NCBI GenBank assembly: GCA_044507695.1 | Contig: JBIQJD010000002.1 | Location: 62,001-126,000 of the forward strand | Length of the DNA: 64,000 nt | Reading direction: 5' to 3' | From: JBIQJD01 sp044507695 | GTDB lineage: Bacteria; Bacteroidota; Ignavibacteria; Ignavibacteriales; Ignavibacteriaceae | Shown here: one piece after another, positions 37,845-47,802 of the stretch | Layout: each line of letters begins with the position of its first letter | Numbering within the stretch: the first letter of the stretch is position 1 | Translations under genes and position numbers: made by a program | Notes under the pieces: generated by a model | Databases searched by the model: none | Seen by the model: the letters and a program-made list of their open reading frames with translations, nothing else | Told to the model about the DNA's origin: nothing

Positions 37845-38549
37845 TTAAAAATCTTTAGAAATCTTTATTCCTTTTTGTTCGGCAACTTCACGAACTCTGT
37901 TCAGAATAATTTCAACCTGTTCATCAATTGAAACAACAGATGTATCAACTTCAATTGCATCCGGAGCTTTGGTTAAGGGGCTGATCTCACGGGTTGAATC
38001 TTTAAGATCTCTTTTTAAAATAGCTTCTTTAATTTCTTCAATTGAAACTTCGGTACCGCTTTCCATCATTTCTTTTGCTCTTCTCATTGCCCGCTGCTCA
38101 ACTGAAGCGGTTAAAAAAATTTTAACATCGGCATCGGGAAAAACAACTGTGGTGATATCTCTTCCTTCGATTACAACACCATTTTCAGCGCGGCTGAGCT
38201 GTCTCTGCTTTTTAACCAGAGCTTTTCTCACGCCTTCAATTTTACTTACATCACTTACATTAATGCTTACTTCCGGTGAACGAATTTCTTCTGTTACATC
38301 TTCACCATTTATTTTAACTCTTGTAATTCCTCCGGAGAAGTTCAATTCTATATCAGAATCTTCTGCAAGTTTTGCAACCGCATCCTGATCATTCAATATG
38401 TTTTTTCTCATTGCCAAAAGAGTAATTGCGCGGTACATGGCTCCCGTATCGATGTATAGATATCCCAATTTTTGGGCGACAAGTTTGGAGGAAGTGCTTT
38501 TTCCGGAACCTGCCGGGCCATCAATTGCAACAATTAAACTTTTGAACAT
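37845..38549 (-). CDS. cmk: cytidylate kinase
   Basis: 234 residues from ATG 38549-38547; upstream in-frame Mets add a hydrophobic leader without homology. Walker A 'AIDGPAGSGKSTSSK', then 'YIDTGAMYRAITLLA', 'VIEGRDITTVVFPDADVKIFLTASVEQRAMRRA' and 'IKEAILKRDLKDSTREISPLTKAPDAIEVDTS', all diagnostic of Cmk. Phosphorylates CMP/dCMP with ATP. Upstream of rpsA (97-bp gap), the standard pairing. Confidence 0.95.
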   Translation of the reverse strand: MFKSLIVAIDGPAGSGKSTSSKLVAQKLGYLYIDTGAMYRAITLLAMRKNILNDQDAVAKLAEDSDIELNFSGGITRVKINGEDVTEEIRSPEVSINVSDVSKIEGVRKALVKKQRQLSRAENGVVIEGRDITTVVFPDADVKIFLTASVEQRAMRRAKEMMESGTEVSIEEIKEAILKRDLKDSTREISPLTKAPDAIEVDTSVVSIDEQVEIILNRVREVAEQKGIKISKDF

Positions 38550-38973
38550 AGTCTGCAAAAATAACTTTAAAAATGGAATTTTCAAAAATGCAAAGAGTGA
38601 CAAAGAGATGTGAAAAATGCTGGAACATCAACAAAATGGGTGGCAAAAAAATAAACGCAATCTTTTTTAATCTTTTGTACTTCTTCGTCCCGCTTGAGGC
38701 GGGACTCGTAAATAAATCCACTCCCGCTACGCTCCCGTTCCAAATCTTGAATGAAATAAATGGTAGTAATAATTTTTAACTGGAATACGCAACATAATTG
38801 GTCAAATTTTTTAAAGGAAAAGTTTATGACCTGAGAAAATTAGCGAATTTTCGGAATTGCGCATTATAATCTTTGTAGAAAGAATGGAATAATAAATCAC
38901 AGAGTATCAACGAAGGAATTTTTATAATTTTTTTTAATCAAAATGTGAAATGCTTGGAAGGATATTTGAGAAT
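38550..38973. other. intergenic region between dnaX and cmk with small REP-like hairpin
   Basis: About 420 bp without a convincing gene. It includes a 7-bp hairpin GTCCCGC (38687-38693) / GCGGGAC (38699-38705) followed by ACTCGT, AT-rich stretches, and the dnaX 3' side. The cmk promoter must lie here. No RNA gene recognised. Confidence 0.5.
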
Positions 38974-40665
38974 TTAAAATTCTTCTCCGCCCATTTCATT
39001 TATTATAAAATTTTCAAATGGATCATTTGAATTTTCTTTTTTTTGTTTAACCGGTTTTTCTTCGTTTGTACTTTCAACGGAATTTTCCTGCTGCTTTTCA
39101 AAAGTTCCGGCTTCAGTTAATTCAAAAATTAATTTTTTACCAAAAAAATCCATTGCTTTTTTGGTGATATATTCATTCTGCTGGTTGAGAAGTTCTTTGC
39201 CATGTTCATAAGGACTTGCAATGTTTAATTTATTTCCTTCGAGGCTTAAAACTTTTACGCTTTTAATGAAGGGACCGAGAATTAGGCTTTTTTCATTGCT
39301 TACAGCTTCGGCAAATGATTCCCATTTTTTTATAATAGAATCAAAACTAAAATCTGCTGCCGCTGCTTCTATATTTTGCTGAAAATTATTTGTAATTGCA
39401 GAAGCTTTTGAAGATGTGAAATCAGGTTTTACTTTTTCTTTAACTGCAGCTACAGGAATATTCTTATTTGAATATTGAACCGGATTTGATTTGAGATTAC
39501 CGGGAACAGAACCTGGTGAACTTTCAAGCTGAGATAATATGCTGCTCAAAGTTGATGATTTCTCCAGACCGATTAAATGACTAAGAGCTATTTCAATTTT
39601 TAGCCGGTGATTTTGAGAGTATCTTAATTCCTGTTGTGTTTTGTTAAGAAAATTGAGTAGCCGCAAAATATCACCTTCAGAAAAGCGATCTATATAATTA
39701 AGATATCTTGTGCGGTAAACATCTGCAGTTTCAACAAGATCAGTTTTTCCTGAGAGAATTACTGTCATTATATTTCTGAAATGTTCAATCAATCCGGCAG
39801 TAAAATCAATAAAGTCCCAGCCATTTTCATATATGATGTTTGTTACTTCGAATACGGTTTTAAAATCTTTGATTAAAACTGCATCAGAAATTCTGAAATA
39901 CATTTCATCATCAATAAGATTCAGCATTTGAGAAACGGTAGCAGCGTCAATTTTACTTATCTCTCCATCAGCAGTGTTTCCACAAAAAGAAACAACCTGA
40001 TCAAAAAAACTTTCTGCATCACGCAAAGCACCATCTGCTTTTTTTGCAATAATGGTTAATGTTTTATCATCAATCTCAATCTTTTCACTTTCCGCAATCC
40101 GCGCCAAAGTTGATTTTATTGTATCAAGCTGGATTCTTCTGAAATCAAAACGCTGGCATCTTGAAATTATTGTAGGCGGAACTTTATGTACATCTGTAGT
40201 AGCAAAAATAAAAATTGTGTGTGACGGCGGTTCTTCAAGTGTTTTAAGGAATGCATTAAATGATTCCTTTGTAAGCATGTGCACTTCATCAATAATGTAA
40301 ACTTTATATTTACCTATTGATGGGGCATACTTAACTGATTCCCGCAGTGTACGTATCTCATCAATTCCGCGGTTGGATGCACCGTCAATTTCAATTATAT
40401 CAAGGGATTGAGTTGATAAAATTGATTTGCACATTTCACATTCATTGCAGGGTTCCGCATCAACCGGATTTAGGCAGTTTAATGATTTAGCAAAAATTCT
40501 TGCTGTTGTAGTTTTGCCAACTCCGCGCGGCCCGGTAAAAAGATATGCATGAGCAATCCGGTTATTTTTAATTGCGTTCTTTAAAGTTGCAGTAATATGT
40601 TCCTGCCCAACAACATCGCTGTATTTTTGCGGGCGCCATTTTCTGGCTGTTACTATAAATGCCAT
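38974..40665 (-). CDS. dnaX: DNA polymerase III subunit gamma/tau
   Basis: 563 residues. 'WRPQKYSDVVGQEHITATLKNAI', Walker A 'GPRGVGKTTTARIFAKSLNC', zinc cluster 'CNECEMCKSI', 'DIIEIDGASNRGIDEIR', Walker B 'VYIIDEVHML' and sensor 'TTDVHKVPPTIISRCQRFDF' define the clamp-loader ATPase. The C-terminal ~190 residues contain low-complexity linkers, a domain V-like section and an acidic end. Loads the sliding clamp. Frameshift production of gamma was not assessed. Confidence 0.95.
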   Translation of the reverse strand: MAFIVTARKWRPQKYSDVVGQEHITATLKNAIKNNRIAHAYLFTGPRGVGKTTTARIFAKSLNCLNPVDAEPCNECEMCKSILSTQSLDIIEIDGASNRGIDEIRTLRESVKYAPSIGKYKVYIIDEVHMLTKESFNAFLKTLEEPPSHTIFIFATTDVHKVPPTIISRCQRFDFRRIQLDTIKSTLARIAESEKIEIDDKTLTIIAKKADGALRDAESFFDQVVSFCGNTADGEISKIDAATVSQMLNLIDDEMYFRISDAVLIKDFKTVFEVTNIIYENGWDFIDFTAGLIEHFRNIMTVILSGKTDLVETADVYRTRYLNYIDRFSEGDILRLLNFLNKTQQELRYSQNHRLKIEIALSHLIGLEKSSTLSSILSQLESSPGSVPGNLKSNPVQYSNKNIPVAAVKEKVKPDFTSSKASAITNNFQQNIEAAAADFSFDSIIKKWESFAEAVSNEKSLILGPFIKSVKVLSLEGNKLNIASPYEHGKELLNQQNEYITKKAMDFFGKKLIFELTEAGTFEKQQENSVESTNEEKPVKQKKENSNDPFENFIINEMGGEEF

Positions 40666-40698
40666 TTCAATTGAGTTTATTTTAAAAAGAAATGTAAA

Positions 40699-41187
40699 CT
40701 AAAAAATTTCTTCTGCAAGGAAATTGCAAAGTTCCTCAAGATAAACCTGGTCTCTTTCATCAAAAGCATTCAATGATGTGCTGTCAAGATCAAGTACGCC
40801 GAGTAATCTTTTATCTTTAATTACAGGAACAACAATTTCAGATCTTGCATCAGCATCGCAAACAATATGCCCGGGAAATTCATTCACATCAGGTACAATA
40901 ACAGTTTCTTCAACAAGTGCTGCTGTTCCGCAAACGCCTTCACCAATTTCAATTTTAGTGCATGCAACTTTTCCCTGGAAGGGACCAAGGTAAAGTTTTT
41001 CACCATCAAATAAATAAAAACCAACCCAGCTAATTTTATTAAAGCCTTGTTTAAGCGCTGCAGTAAAGTTTGATAATGATGTTATCAACTCATCATCTTT
41101 GGAGAGTAAAGATTTAATCTGCGGAATAAGAGAATCGTAAGTTTCTTCAAGAGAAAGATTCTTCTTAATTTTTATTGATTCACCCAT
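40699..41187 (-). CDS. msrC: free methionine-(R)-sulfoxide reductase (GAF domain)
   Basis: 162 residues, one GAF domain. The three catalytic cysteines are Cys76, Cys86 and Cys110, with spacings of 10 and 24 equal to Cys84/94/118 of E. coli fRMsr. 'SWVGFYLFDGEKLYLGPFQGKVAC' and 'HIVCDADARSEIVVPV' are the family strings. Reduces free Met-R-sulfoxide through thioredoxin. Two bases from the lon stop/start zone, transcribed with it. Confidence 0.9.
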   Translation of the reverse strand: MGESIKIKKNLSLEETYDSLIPQIKSLLSKDDELITSLSNFTAALKQGFNKISWVGFYLFDGEKLYLGPFQGKVACTKIEIGEGVCGTAALVEETVIVPDVNEFPGHIVCDADARSEIVVPVIKDKRLLGVLDLDSTSLNAFDERDQVYLEELCNFLAEEIF

Positions 41188-41189
41188 AA

Positions 41190-43631
41190 TTATTTTTTCT
41201 TTCCTGAAGCGGTCCTCTTCTTCTTTATTTGTTTAACTTTATTTTTTAATTCAGGGAAAACGTAAGGAATAGCATCTTCAATTCTCTCAATGGGAATAAT
41301 TTTTAAACCATCTTTTACTTTATCCTGAATTTCCTTCAAATCTATTTCGTTATCTTTTGGAATTAATACAGTATCTATTCCCGTTCTTTTTGCAGCAAGA
41401 AGCTTTTCATTTAATCCGCCAATTGGAAGCACGTTACCGCGCAATGTAATTTCACCTGTCATTGCAACCTGATTTGAAGCAGGCTTTCCGCTTACCGCTG
41501 AAAGCAGCGCCATTGCCATTGTAATTCCCGCAGAAGGACCGTCTTTAGGAATTGCACCTTCGGGGAGATGAATGTGAACTTCTTTTCCTTTAAAGAAATC
41601 CGGATTTAAGTTTAAACTTTTTGCGTTTGACCTGATATAACTTAACGCAGCCTGTGCTGATTCTTTCATAACTTCACCAAGCTGTCCGGTTAAAGTTAAT
41701 CTTTCAGAACCATTCATTATTGTTACATCAACAGTTAGAATTTCACCGCCAACGCTTGTCCATGCCAAACCTGTAACGCTTCCAATCCGCATTTCTTTAC
41801 TGTGCTGCTGATGCCTGTAACGAGGAATCTTCAAATACTCTTCAACTTTATTTTCATCAACTACAAACTTTGTAATCTTCTTTGTTTTACCGTTAGACGA
41901 TTCCTTTAAAACAATATCACGTGCAAGCTTTCTGCAGATTGCTGCTAATTCACGTTCAAGATTTCTTACTCCGGCTTCACGTGTATATTCTGAAATAACT
42001 TTTTTTAGGGCATCATCTTTAAACTCAATGTTCTTATCGGTAAGACCATGAGCCTGAAGCTGTTTGGGAAGAATATGCCGTTTTGCAATTTCAATTTTAT
42101 CGTATTCAAGATATCCGGGAAGATCAATTATTTCCATTCTATCCTGAAGCGGAAGAGGAATATTATATCTAACATTTGCAGTAGTAATAAACATTACCTG
42201 TGAAAGATCGTAATCAACTTCAAGGTAATGATCATTAAATGTGTTGTTCTGTTCAGGATCCAGAACTTCGAGCATTGCTGATGAAGGATCACCGCGGAAA
42301 TCCATGCTCATTTTATCAATCTCATCAAGCAGCATAACAGGATTTATTGATCCCGCTTTACGCATTGATTGAATGATTTTTCCCGGCATAGAACCAATGT
42401 ATGTTCTGCGGTGTCCTCTTATCTCAGCTTCATCTCTAACTCCGCCGAGACTAATTCTTACAAATTTTCTTCCTAATGCACGTGCAATTGATTTACCGAG
42501 GGATGTTTTACCAACGCCGGGAGGGCCTACAAAGCAAAGTATCTGTCCCTTCATTTGTTTAACAAGATTCAGGACAGCGATATGTTCAATTATTCTTTCC
42601 TTTGGTTTTTCAAGTCCAAAATGATCTTCATCCAAGCATCTCTTTACGTGCTTAATATCAAGATTGTCTTTTGTTTTTTTAGACCATGGAACTTCAACAA
42701 GCCATTCAAGATAGTTTCTTATAACTGTAGATTCTGGAGACATTGGAGGAGTTTTCTTCAACTTATTCAGTTCTTCAAGAGCCTTAGTTTCGGCCTCTTT
42801 AGGCATCTTAGCTTTTTTTATCTGTTCACGTATCTTTGCATACTCCGGTGCGCTGTCATCATCATCGCCAAGTTCATCCTGCAAAATTTTAATCTGTTCC
42901 TGTATTATAAATTTGCGCTGGGTTTTTGCAATATTTTCCTGAACTTTGTTATCTATTTCTTTTTCAATTTTCAGAATATCAATTTCAGAATTTAAAATCT
43001 TTATAACTTCATAGTATTGTTCTTTAATTGTAAATTTTTCAAGTATATTCTGTTTAACTTCAATCAGTTGATTAATATTTGCAGCTACATAGAATAATTT
43101 TCTATCCGGCTCTTCAATATTTTCAAATGCTGATAAGGCTTCATTTGGAATATTGCGGCTGATCTTAACATAATCTTTAAACAACTGAGACATCTGCCTT
43201 ACCATTGCATTCATCTCATGATCATTTTCAAGCTCAGGTACAACTACTTCAATTTTACCTTCAAAAAATTCTTTCCGGTTTGTGAACTCTACAATTTTTC
43301 CCTGCAGTAAACCATCAACCAAAATTTTCATCAATCCATTAGGAAGTTTTAATATCTGAACGATCTTTGCAACAGTTCCGGCAGGATAAATATCTTCTTT
43401 CTTCGGATCTTCTATGTTAGATTTTTTTTGTGCTGAAAGGAAAATATATTTTGTCTTATCAAGTGCGTAATTAGCGGCTTTAATAGATTGCTCACGGCCA
43501 ACAAGAACAGGGAAAATCATGTAGGGAAAAATTACTATATCTCTTAATGGCAGGATAGGCAGCACTTCCGGAATGTTATCAACTATGGAAGCATTTGCAG
43601 CCATTTCCTCTAACTCATCTTGTCTCTTCAA
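41190..43631 (-). CDS. lon: ATP-dependent protease Lon
   Basis: 813 residues. LON N-domain (~20-215), coiled linker, AAA+ domain with 'CFVGPPGVGKTSLGKSIA' and 'VMLLDEIDKM', and the C-terminal protease with Ser in 'PKDGPSAGITMAMALLSAVSG' and Lys in 'LLAAKRTGIDTVLIP' region forming the Ser-Lys dyad. The extended Lys-rich tail 'VKQIKKKRTASGKKK' is common in this phylum. Degrades misfolded and regulatory proteins. The ATG is separated from suhB by a divergent ~150-bp region. Confidence 0.97.
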   Translation of the reverse strand: MKRQDELEEMAANASIVDNIPEVLPILPLRDIVIFPYMIFPVLVGREQSIKAANYALDKTKYIFLSAQKKSNIEDPKKEDIYPAGTVAKIVQILKLPNGLMKILVDGLLQGKIVEFTNRKEFFEGKIEVVVPELENDHEMNAMVRQMSQLFKDYVKISRNIPNEALSAFENIEEPDRKLFYVAANINQLIEVKQNILEKFTIKEQYYEVIKILNSEIDILKIEKEIDNKVQENIAKTQRKFIIQEQIKILQDELGDDDDSAPEYAKIREQIKKAKMPKEAETKALEELNKLKKTPPMSPESTVIRNYLEWLVEVPWSKKTKDNLDIKHVKRCLDEDHFGLEKPKERIIEHIAVLNLVKQMKGQILCFVGPPGVGKTSLGKSIARALGRKFVRISLGGVRDEAEIRGHRRTYIGSMPGKIIQSMRKAGSINPVMLLDEIDKMSMDFRGDPSSAMLEVLDPEQNNTFNDHYLEVDYDLSQVMFITTANVRYNIPLPLQDRMEIIDLPGYLEYDKIEIAKRHILPKQLQAHGLTDKNIEFKDDALKKVISEYTREAGVRNLERELAAICRKLARDIVLKESSNGKTKKITKFVVDENKVEEYLKIPRYRHQQHSKEMRIGSVTGLAWTSVGGEILTVDVTIMNGSERLTLTGQLGEVMKESAQAALSYIRSNAKSLNLNPDFFKGKEVHIHLPEGAIPKDGPSAGITMAMALLSAVSGKPASNQVAMTGEITLRGNVLPIGGLNEKLLAAKRTGIDTVLIPKDNEIDLKEIQDKVKDGLKIIPIERIEDAIPYVFPELKNKVKQIKKKRTASGKKK

Positions 43632-43780
43632 TCGTACTCCTTAACTAGATTAATTGATGCACGAATATACCAAATATAGCAGGGTCATTCAAGGAACAGA
43701 ATTATGTATCAAATTCTGATCTTAAATCAAATTAAAGGAATGATTTAATTATATTTGAAACAAAAAATTCAGGTTGAATT

Positions 43781-44548
43781 ATGATTTATGATGTAATTGA
43801 AGCAGCAAAAGAAGCCGGTGAACTTATAAGAAATAAATTCCGGACAGAGGTAGAAATAAATTTCAAGAGCAATGAGACTGATCTTGTAACAGAAGTTGAT
43901 AAAGCTTCTGAAAAAATCATTCTTGAAAATATCAGGAAGAAATATCCTTCACACGAAATTCTTGCAGAAGAAAGCGGAGAAACAAAAACCGGTTCAGAGT
44001 TCAGATGGGTGATTGATCCGATTGACGGAACAACAAACTTTGCTCACGGTCTTCCGATTTTTTCTGTATCAATCGGTGTTCAGAAAAATGGTGAAACCAT
44101 TATTGGAGTAATTTATGATGTAATGCAGGATATTGTTTATTCATGCGAGAAGGGAAGCGGTTCATTTGCAAATGGGAATAAAATTTCGGTAAGCAGTAAT
44201 GAAAATTTGAGAAGAGGAGTTTTGGTAACGGGATTTCCGTACAACATTGCTTCCAATCCTGAAAATGCTCTGGAGAAATTTGTGGCGTTAACAAAATCAG
44301 CAAGAGGAATTAGAAGATTAGGCTCTGCAGCAATTGATCTTTGTTATGTTGCCAAAGGTGTTTTTGATGGCTTCTGGGAATTGTTTCTTAATCCCTGGGA
44401 TATTTGTGCCGGTATTCTTTTGGTTGAAGAAGCTGGCGGAATGGTAACTGATTTCTTTGGAAATAAAATTGATATTTTTTCTAAAAGAATTTTAGCTTCA
44501 AATGGAAAGATTCATAAGAGTATACTGGAAGTACTTAACAACAATTGA
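43781..44548 (+). CDS. suhB: inositol-1-monophosphatase family protein
   Basis: 255 residues. Metal-binding motifs 'LAEESGE', 'WVIDPIDGTTNFAHGLP' and 'WDICAGILLVEEAGG' (Asp, Asp, Asp ligands) are complete. Hydrolyses myo-inositol-1-phosphate or similar sugar phosphates; SuhB can also act in rRNA antitermination in proteobacteria (family knowledge). Divergent from lon. Confidence 0.93.
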   Translation: MIYDVIEAAKEAGELIRNKFRTEVEINFKSNETDLVTEVDKASEKIILENIRKKYPSHEILAEESGETKTGSEFRWVIDPIDGTTNFAHGLPIFSVSIGVQKNGETIIGVIYDVMQDIVYSCEKGSGSFANGNKISVSSNENLRRGVLVTGFPYNIASNPENALEKFVALTKSARGIRRLGSAAIDLCYVAKGVFDGFWELFLNPWDICAGILLVEEAGGMVTDFFGNKIDIFSKRILASNGKIHKSILEVLNNN

Positions 44549-44657
44549 ATTTACGAATCGAAAAATTTGTGAATTAACGAATATGTGAAAGAATTCACGG
44601 ACAGAAACAATAAAAATTTTTAATCAGTTCCTTGTGAAGATTAACTAAAAATTGAAA

Positions 44658-46520
44658 TTATTTATCAGAGCCGGAATACATTTCTTCAATCAAATTTGAG
44701 TAGCGTTCTTCAACAAATTTTCTTTTAACTTTTAAGCTTGGAGTTATTTCTCCTGCTTCAAGTGTAAGAGGCTTTGCAAGCAATGTAAACTTTCTTATCC
44801 TTTCATAATTAGCAAGCTTTTTCTGAAAACGGGACATTTCAGTTTCAATTAATTCATATACTTCCTGTTTCTTTGCAAGATCTTCTACAGTGTTGTATGA
44901 AATATTTCTCGCATCAGCATATTCTTTTATTGCTTCATAATCCGGAACGATTAGTGCGCTGAGATAAGTTCTTCTATCTCCTATAAGTACAAACTGATCT
45001 ATGTATTTACTCGCAAGGAATAAATTTTCTATGGGAGTTGGAGCAATATATTTACCTGTTGAAGTTTTAAACAAATGTTTTTTTCTATCTGTAATAATTA
45101 AAAATCCATCTGAATCAAAATGCCCGATGTCTCCGGTATGAAGCCAACCATCTTTTAAAACTTCATTTGTTTCTTTTGGATTTTTATAATAGCCCTGCAT
45201 AATGTTTGGTCCGCGTGCAAGTATTTCTCCATCCGGTGCAATTTTTATATCAACTCCGGGCAAAGGTTTGCCAACTGTTCCGAATTTAAAATCATCAATA
45301 CGGTTTACTGCAATTACCGGGGAAGACTCTGTTAATCCATATCCTTCAAGAATAATTATCCTCAATGCTTCAAAAAATTCACCAAGATCTTTTGATAAAG
45401 CCGCACCGCCGGAAATAAAAAATCTTAACCTTCCTCCAGTTTTTTCTCTGATCTTGCTAAGAACAAGTTTATCTGCAATCTTATATTTGGCTGATAGAGC
45501 AAAATTAAGCTTGCCGGATTTTTTTGCCTGAGCATATTCTTTGCCGGCTGCAACTGCCCAATGAAAAATTTTTTGTTTTGATTGCGGCTGGCTCTCAACA
45601 TTTTTAATTACGCGGGAGTAAATTTTTTCAAAGAGTCTGGGAACAGTTGTTAACAAAGTTGGTTTGGCTTCAATCAGATTTTGAGCAACCGTATCAATAC
45701 TGTCAGCAAAAAAAATAGAACCGCCTGCTGAAAGACATGTATAGTATCCCGCCATTCTTTCAAAAATGTGGCAGAGCGGAAGGAATGATAAAAATGTATC
45801 ATGCTGATTAATCGGGAAAGCATCCAGTGCCGCGTGAACATTGCTTAAAATATTTTTATGTGTCAGCATAACGCCTTTGGGTTCACCGGTAGTGCCTGAG
45901 GTATAAATAATTGTGCATAAATTGTTTTCATTTACTTTGCTCAGTTCATCATTAAAATATGAAGGATGATTTGTACGGAAAGTTTTTCCCATTTCCTGAA
46001 TTTCTTTAAACGTATGCAGACCTTTCGTTCCTTCAATTACATCCTTTTCGTTCATTAAAATTATGAACTGAAGTCTGGGGCAGTTTTCCCTGATCTTCAA
46101 AATTTTATTTAACTGAAGTTTATTTGAAATAATTACAGCTTTTGATTCAGAATTATTTAAAATAAATTCAATTGAGTTTGCTGTAAGAGAAGGATAAACA
46201 GGAACATCAACTGCACCAAGCCCGAGAATTGCCATATCGGAATAGATCCATTCAGGTCTGTTCTCGGCAATTATAGCAATCTTATCATCCCGCTTTATAC
46301 CAAGTGAGGCAAGCCCGTTGGCAAATAATTCAGTTTCTTCTTTAAATTCAGAATAAGCTATTCCTGTATATCTATTACTTACCTTTCTGCTCATCACAAA
46401 TTTTGGATTATCTTTTCCAAAATCTTCTGTGAGAAATTTAAAAAGTTCAGGAACAGTTTTGAATGGTTTTAAAATCGGCACTATCTCTCCGTTAAAACTT
46501 GGCTGTGAAAATAGCTTCAC
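44658..46520 (-). CDS. long-chain acyl-CoA synthetase (AMP-forming)
   Basis: 620 residues, AMP-binding superfamily, FAA/FadD15-like. 'LCTIIYTSGTTGEPKGVMLTHKNIL' (P-loop), 'FFISGGAALSKDLGEFFEAL', 'ILEGYGLTESSPVIAVN', 'GWLHTGDIGHFDSDGFLIITDRKKHLFKTSTGKYIAPTPIE' (hinge and fatty-acyl linker). Activates fatty acids to acyl-CoA using ATP. No signal peptide. Flanked by divergent genes. Confidence 0.92.
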   Translation of the reverse strand: MKLFSQPSFNGEIVPILKPFKTVPELFKFLTEDFGKDNPKFVMSRKVSNRYTGIAYSEFKEETELFANGLASLGIKRDDKIAIIAENRPEWIYSDMAILGLGAVDVPVYPSLTANSIEFILNNSESKAVIISNKLQLNKILKIRENCPRLQFIILMNEKDVIEGTKGLHTFKEIQEMGKTFRTNHPSYFNDELSKVNENNLCTIIYTSGTTGEPKGVMLTHKNILSNVHAALDAFPINQHDTFLSFLPLCHIFERMAGYYTCLSAGGSIFFADSIDTVAQNLIEAKPTLLTTVPRLFEKIYSRVIKNVESQPQSKQKIFHWAVAAGKEYAQAKKSGKLNFALSAKYKIADKLVLSKIREKTGGRLRFFISGGAALSKDLGEFFEALRIIILEGYGLTESSPVIAVNRIDDFKFGTVGKPLPGVDIKIAPDGEILARGPNIMQGYYKNPKETNEVLKDGWLHTGDIGHFDSDGFLIITDRKKHLFKTSTGKYIAPTPIENLFLASKYIDQFVLIGDRRTYLSALIVPDYEAIKEYADARNISYNTVEDLAKKQEVYELIETEMSRFQKKLANYERIRKFTLLAKPLTLEAGEITPSLKVKRKFVEERYSNLIEEMYSGSDK

Positions 46521-46646
46521 CTTTTAATAAAAGCAATATCAGGCGGCAAGTAGTAAAAGAACAAAAAGTTATTCCGGCAATGAGATTAAATTATTCGTTC
46601 TCTTTAAATATGATTATTTTTATTCCGGAAAAAAAATAATGGAATT

Positions 46647-47666
46647 ATGCAGATAAAAGAAAATTATTCACTCAAACCATATAATACATTCGGCATTGAT
46701 GTAAAAGCCAAAGTGTTCATTGAAATTTTTAATGAAGAAGAATTACGTGAAGTTTTATTTTCTGAAGAATTGAAAGATCAAGAAAAAATAATTTTAGGCG
46801 GTGGCAGTAATGTTTTATTCATAAAAGATTTTGATGGCGTTGTTATTAAGAATTCAATCCCGGGAATTAAGATTATTAAAGAAACGGATTCACATGTATT
46901 TATTGAAGCGGGTGCGGGTGTAATTTGGCACGAACTTGTTCTTTTCTGTATTAAAAGAAATTTTGGAGGAATTGAAAATCTCTCACTTATTCCCGGCACT
47001 GCCGGAGCTGCTCCAATGCAGAATATTGGGGCATACGGGCAGGAATTGAAAAATGTTTTTTACAGCCTGCGCGGGATAAATCTTATAAGCGGAGAAACTG
47101 AAACTTATTTCAATGAAGACTGTAAATTTGGTTACCGTACGAGCATCTTTAAAAAAGAATTAAAAGACAAATTTGTAATCACTTCAATTACACTTGTACT
47201 TAGTAAGCAGCCCGAATTAATTCTGGAATACGGTGCGATTAAAACCGAACTTGAAAAATTTAAAAAAGAGAATATCACAATTAAAGACGTAAGTGATGTT
47301 GTAATTGCAATCCGCAAAAGCAAACTTCCTGATCCTGCTGAAATAGGAAATGCCGGAAGCTTTTTTAAAAATCCTGTTTTAACTGAAGAGAAATATTTTG
47401 AACTGAAAAATAAGTATGATGATGTTGTTGGTTATCCGCAAAACGGAAAACAGGTAAAAGTTGCGGCTGGCTGGCTAATTGAAAAAGCTGGATGGAAAGG
47501 CAAACGGATTGGTGATGCCGGGTCTCATGTTAAGCAGTCTCTTGTACTTGTTAATTACGGTAATGCGTCCGGAAAAAATATTTTGGATCTTGCCCGTCAG
47601 ATTAAAAATTCCGTATTTGAAAAATTTGGAATTATGCTTGAAGAGGAAGTGAATATTATTCAGTAA
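46647..47666 (+). CDS. murB: UDP-N-acetylenolpyruvoylglucosamine reductase
   Basis: 339 residues. 'PYNTFGIDVKAKVF', FAD loop 'IILGGGSNVLFIKDF', 'LSLIPGTAGAAPMQNIGAYGQELK', catalytic Ser in 'NAGSFFKNPVL' and C-terminal 'LEEEVNII' identify MurB (type I, with the inserted Tyr loop region). Reduces UDP-GlcNAc-enolpyruvate to UDP-MurNAc with NADPH in peptidoglycan synthesis. Stand-alone gene. Confidence 0.95.
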   Translation: MQIKENYSLKPYNTFGIDVKAKVFIEIFNEEELREVLFSEELKDQEKIILGGGSNVLFIKDFDGVVIKNSIPGIKIIKETDSHVFIEAGAGVIWHELVLFCIKRNFGGIENLSLIPGTAGAAPMQNIGAYGQELKNVFYSLRGINLISGETETYFNEDCKFGYRTSIFKKELKDKFVITSITLVLSKQPELILEYGAIKTELEKFKKENITIKDVSDVVIAIRKSKLPDPAEIGNAGSFFKNPVLTEEKYFELKNKYDDVVGYPQNGKQVKVAAGWLIEKAGWKGKRIGDAGSHVKQSLVLVNYGNASGKNILDLARQIKNSVFEKFGIMLEEEVNIIQ

Positions 47667-47802
47667 TATCAAGGGCAGGATTTTCCTCACATCCCGTTTT
47701 TGTTGTTTGTTTATTTAGACCGATCTCACTAAGTTTTCTCCAACCCAACGTTAAATTTTAATGCAGCCAAAAGCTGTTAATTAAAATTAAAGGAGAAAAC
47801 CA

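Noticed and set aside
42555..42995. 146-codon + strand frame inside lon
   Set aside because: Phe/Ile-rich shadow of the lon coding sequence.
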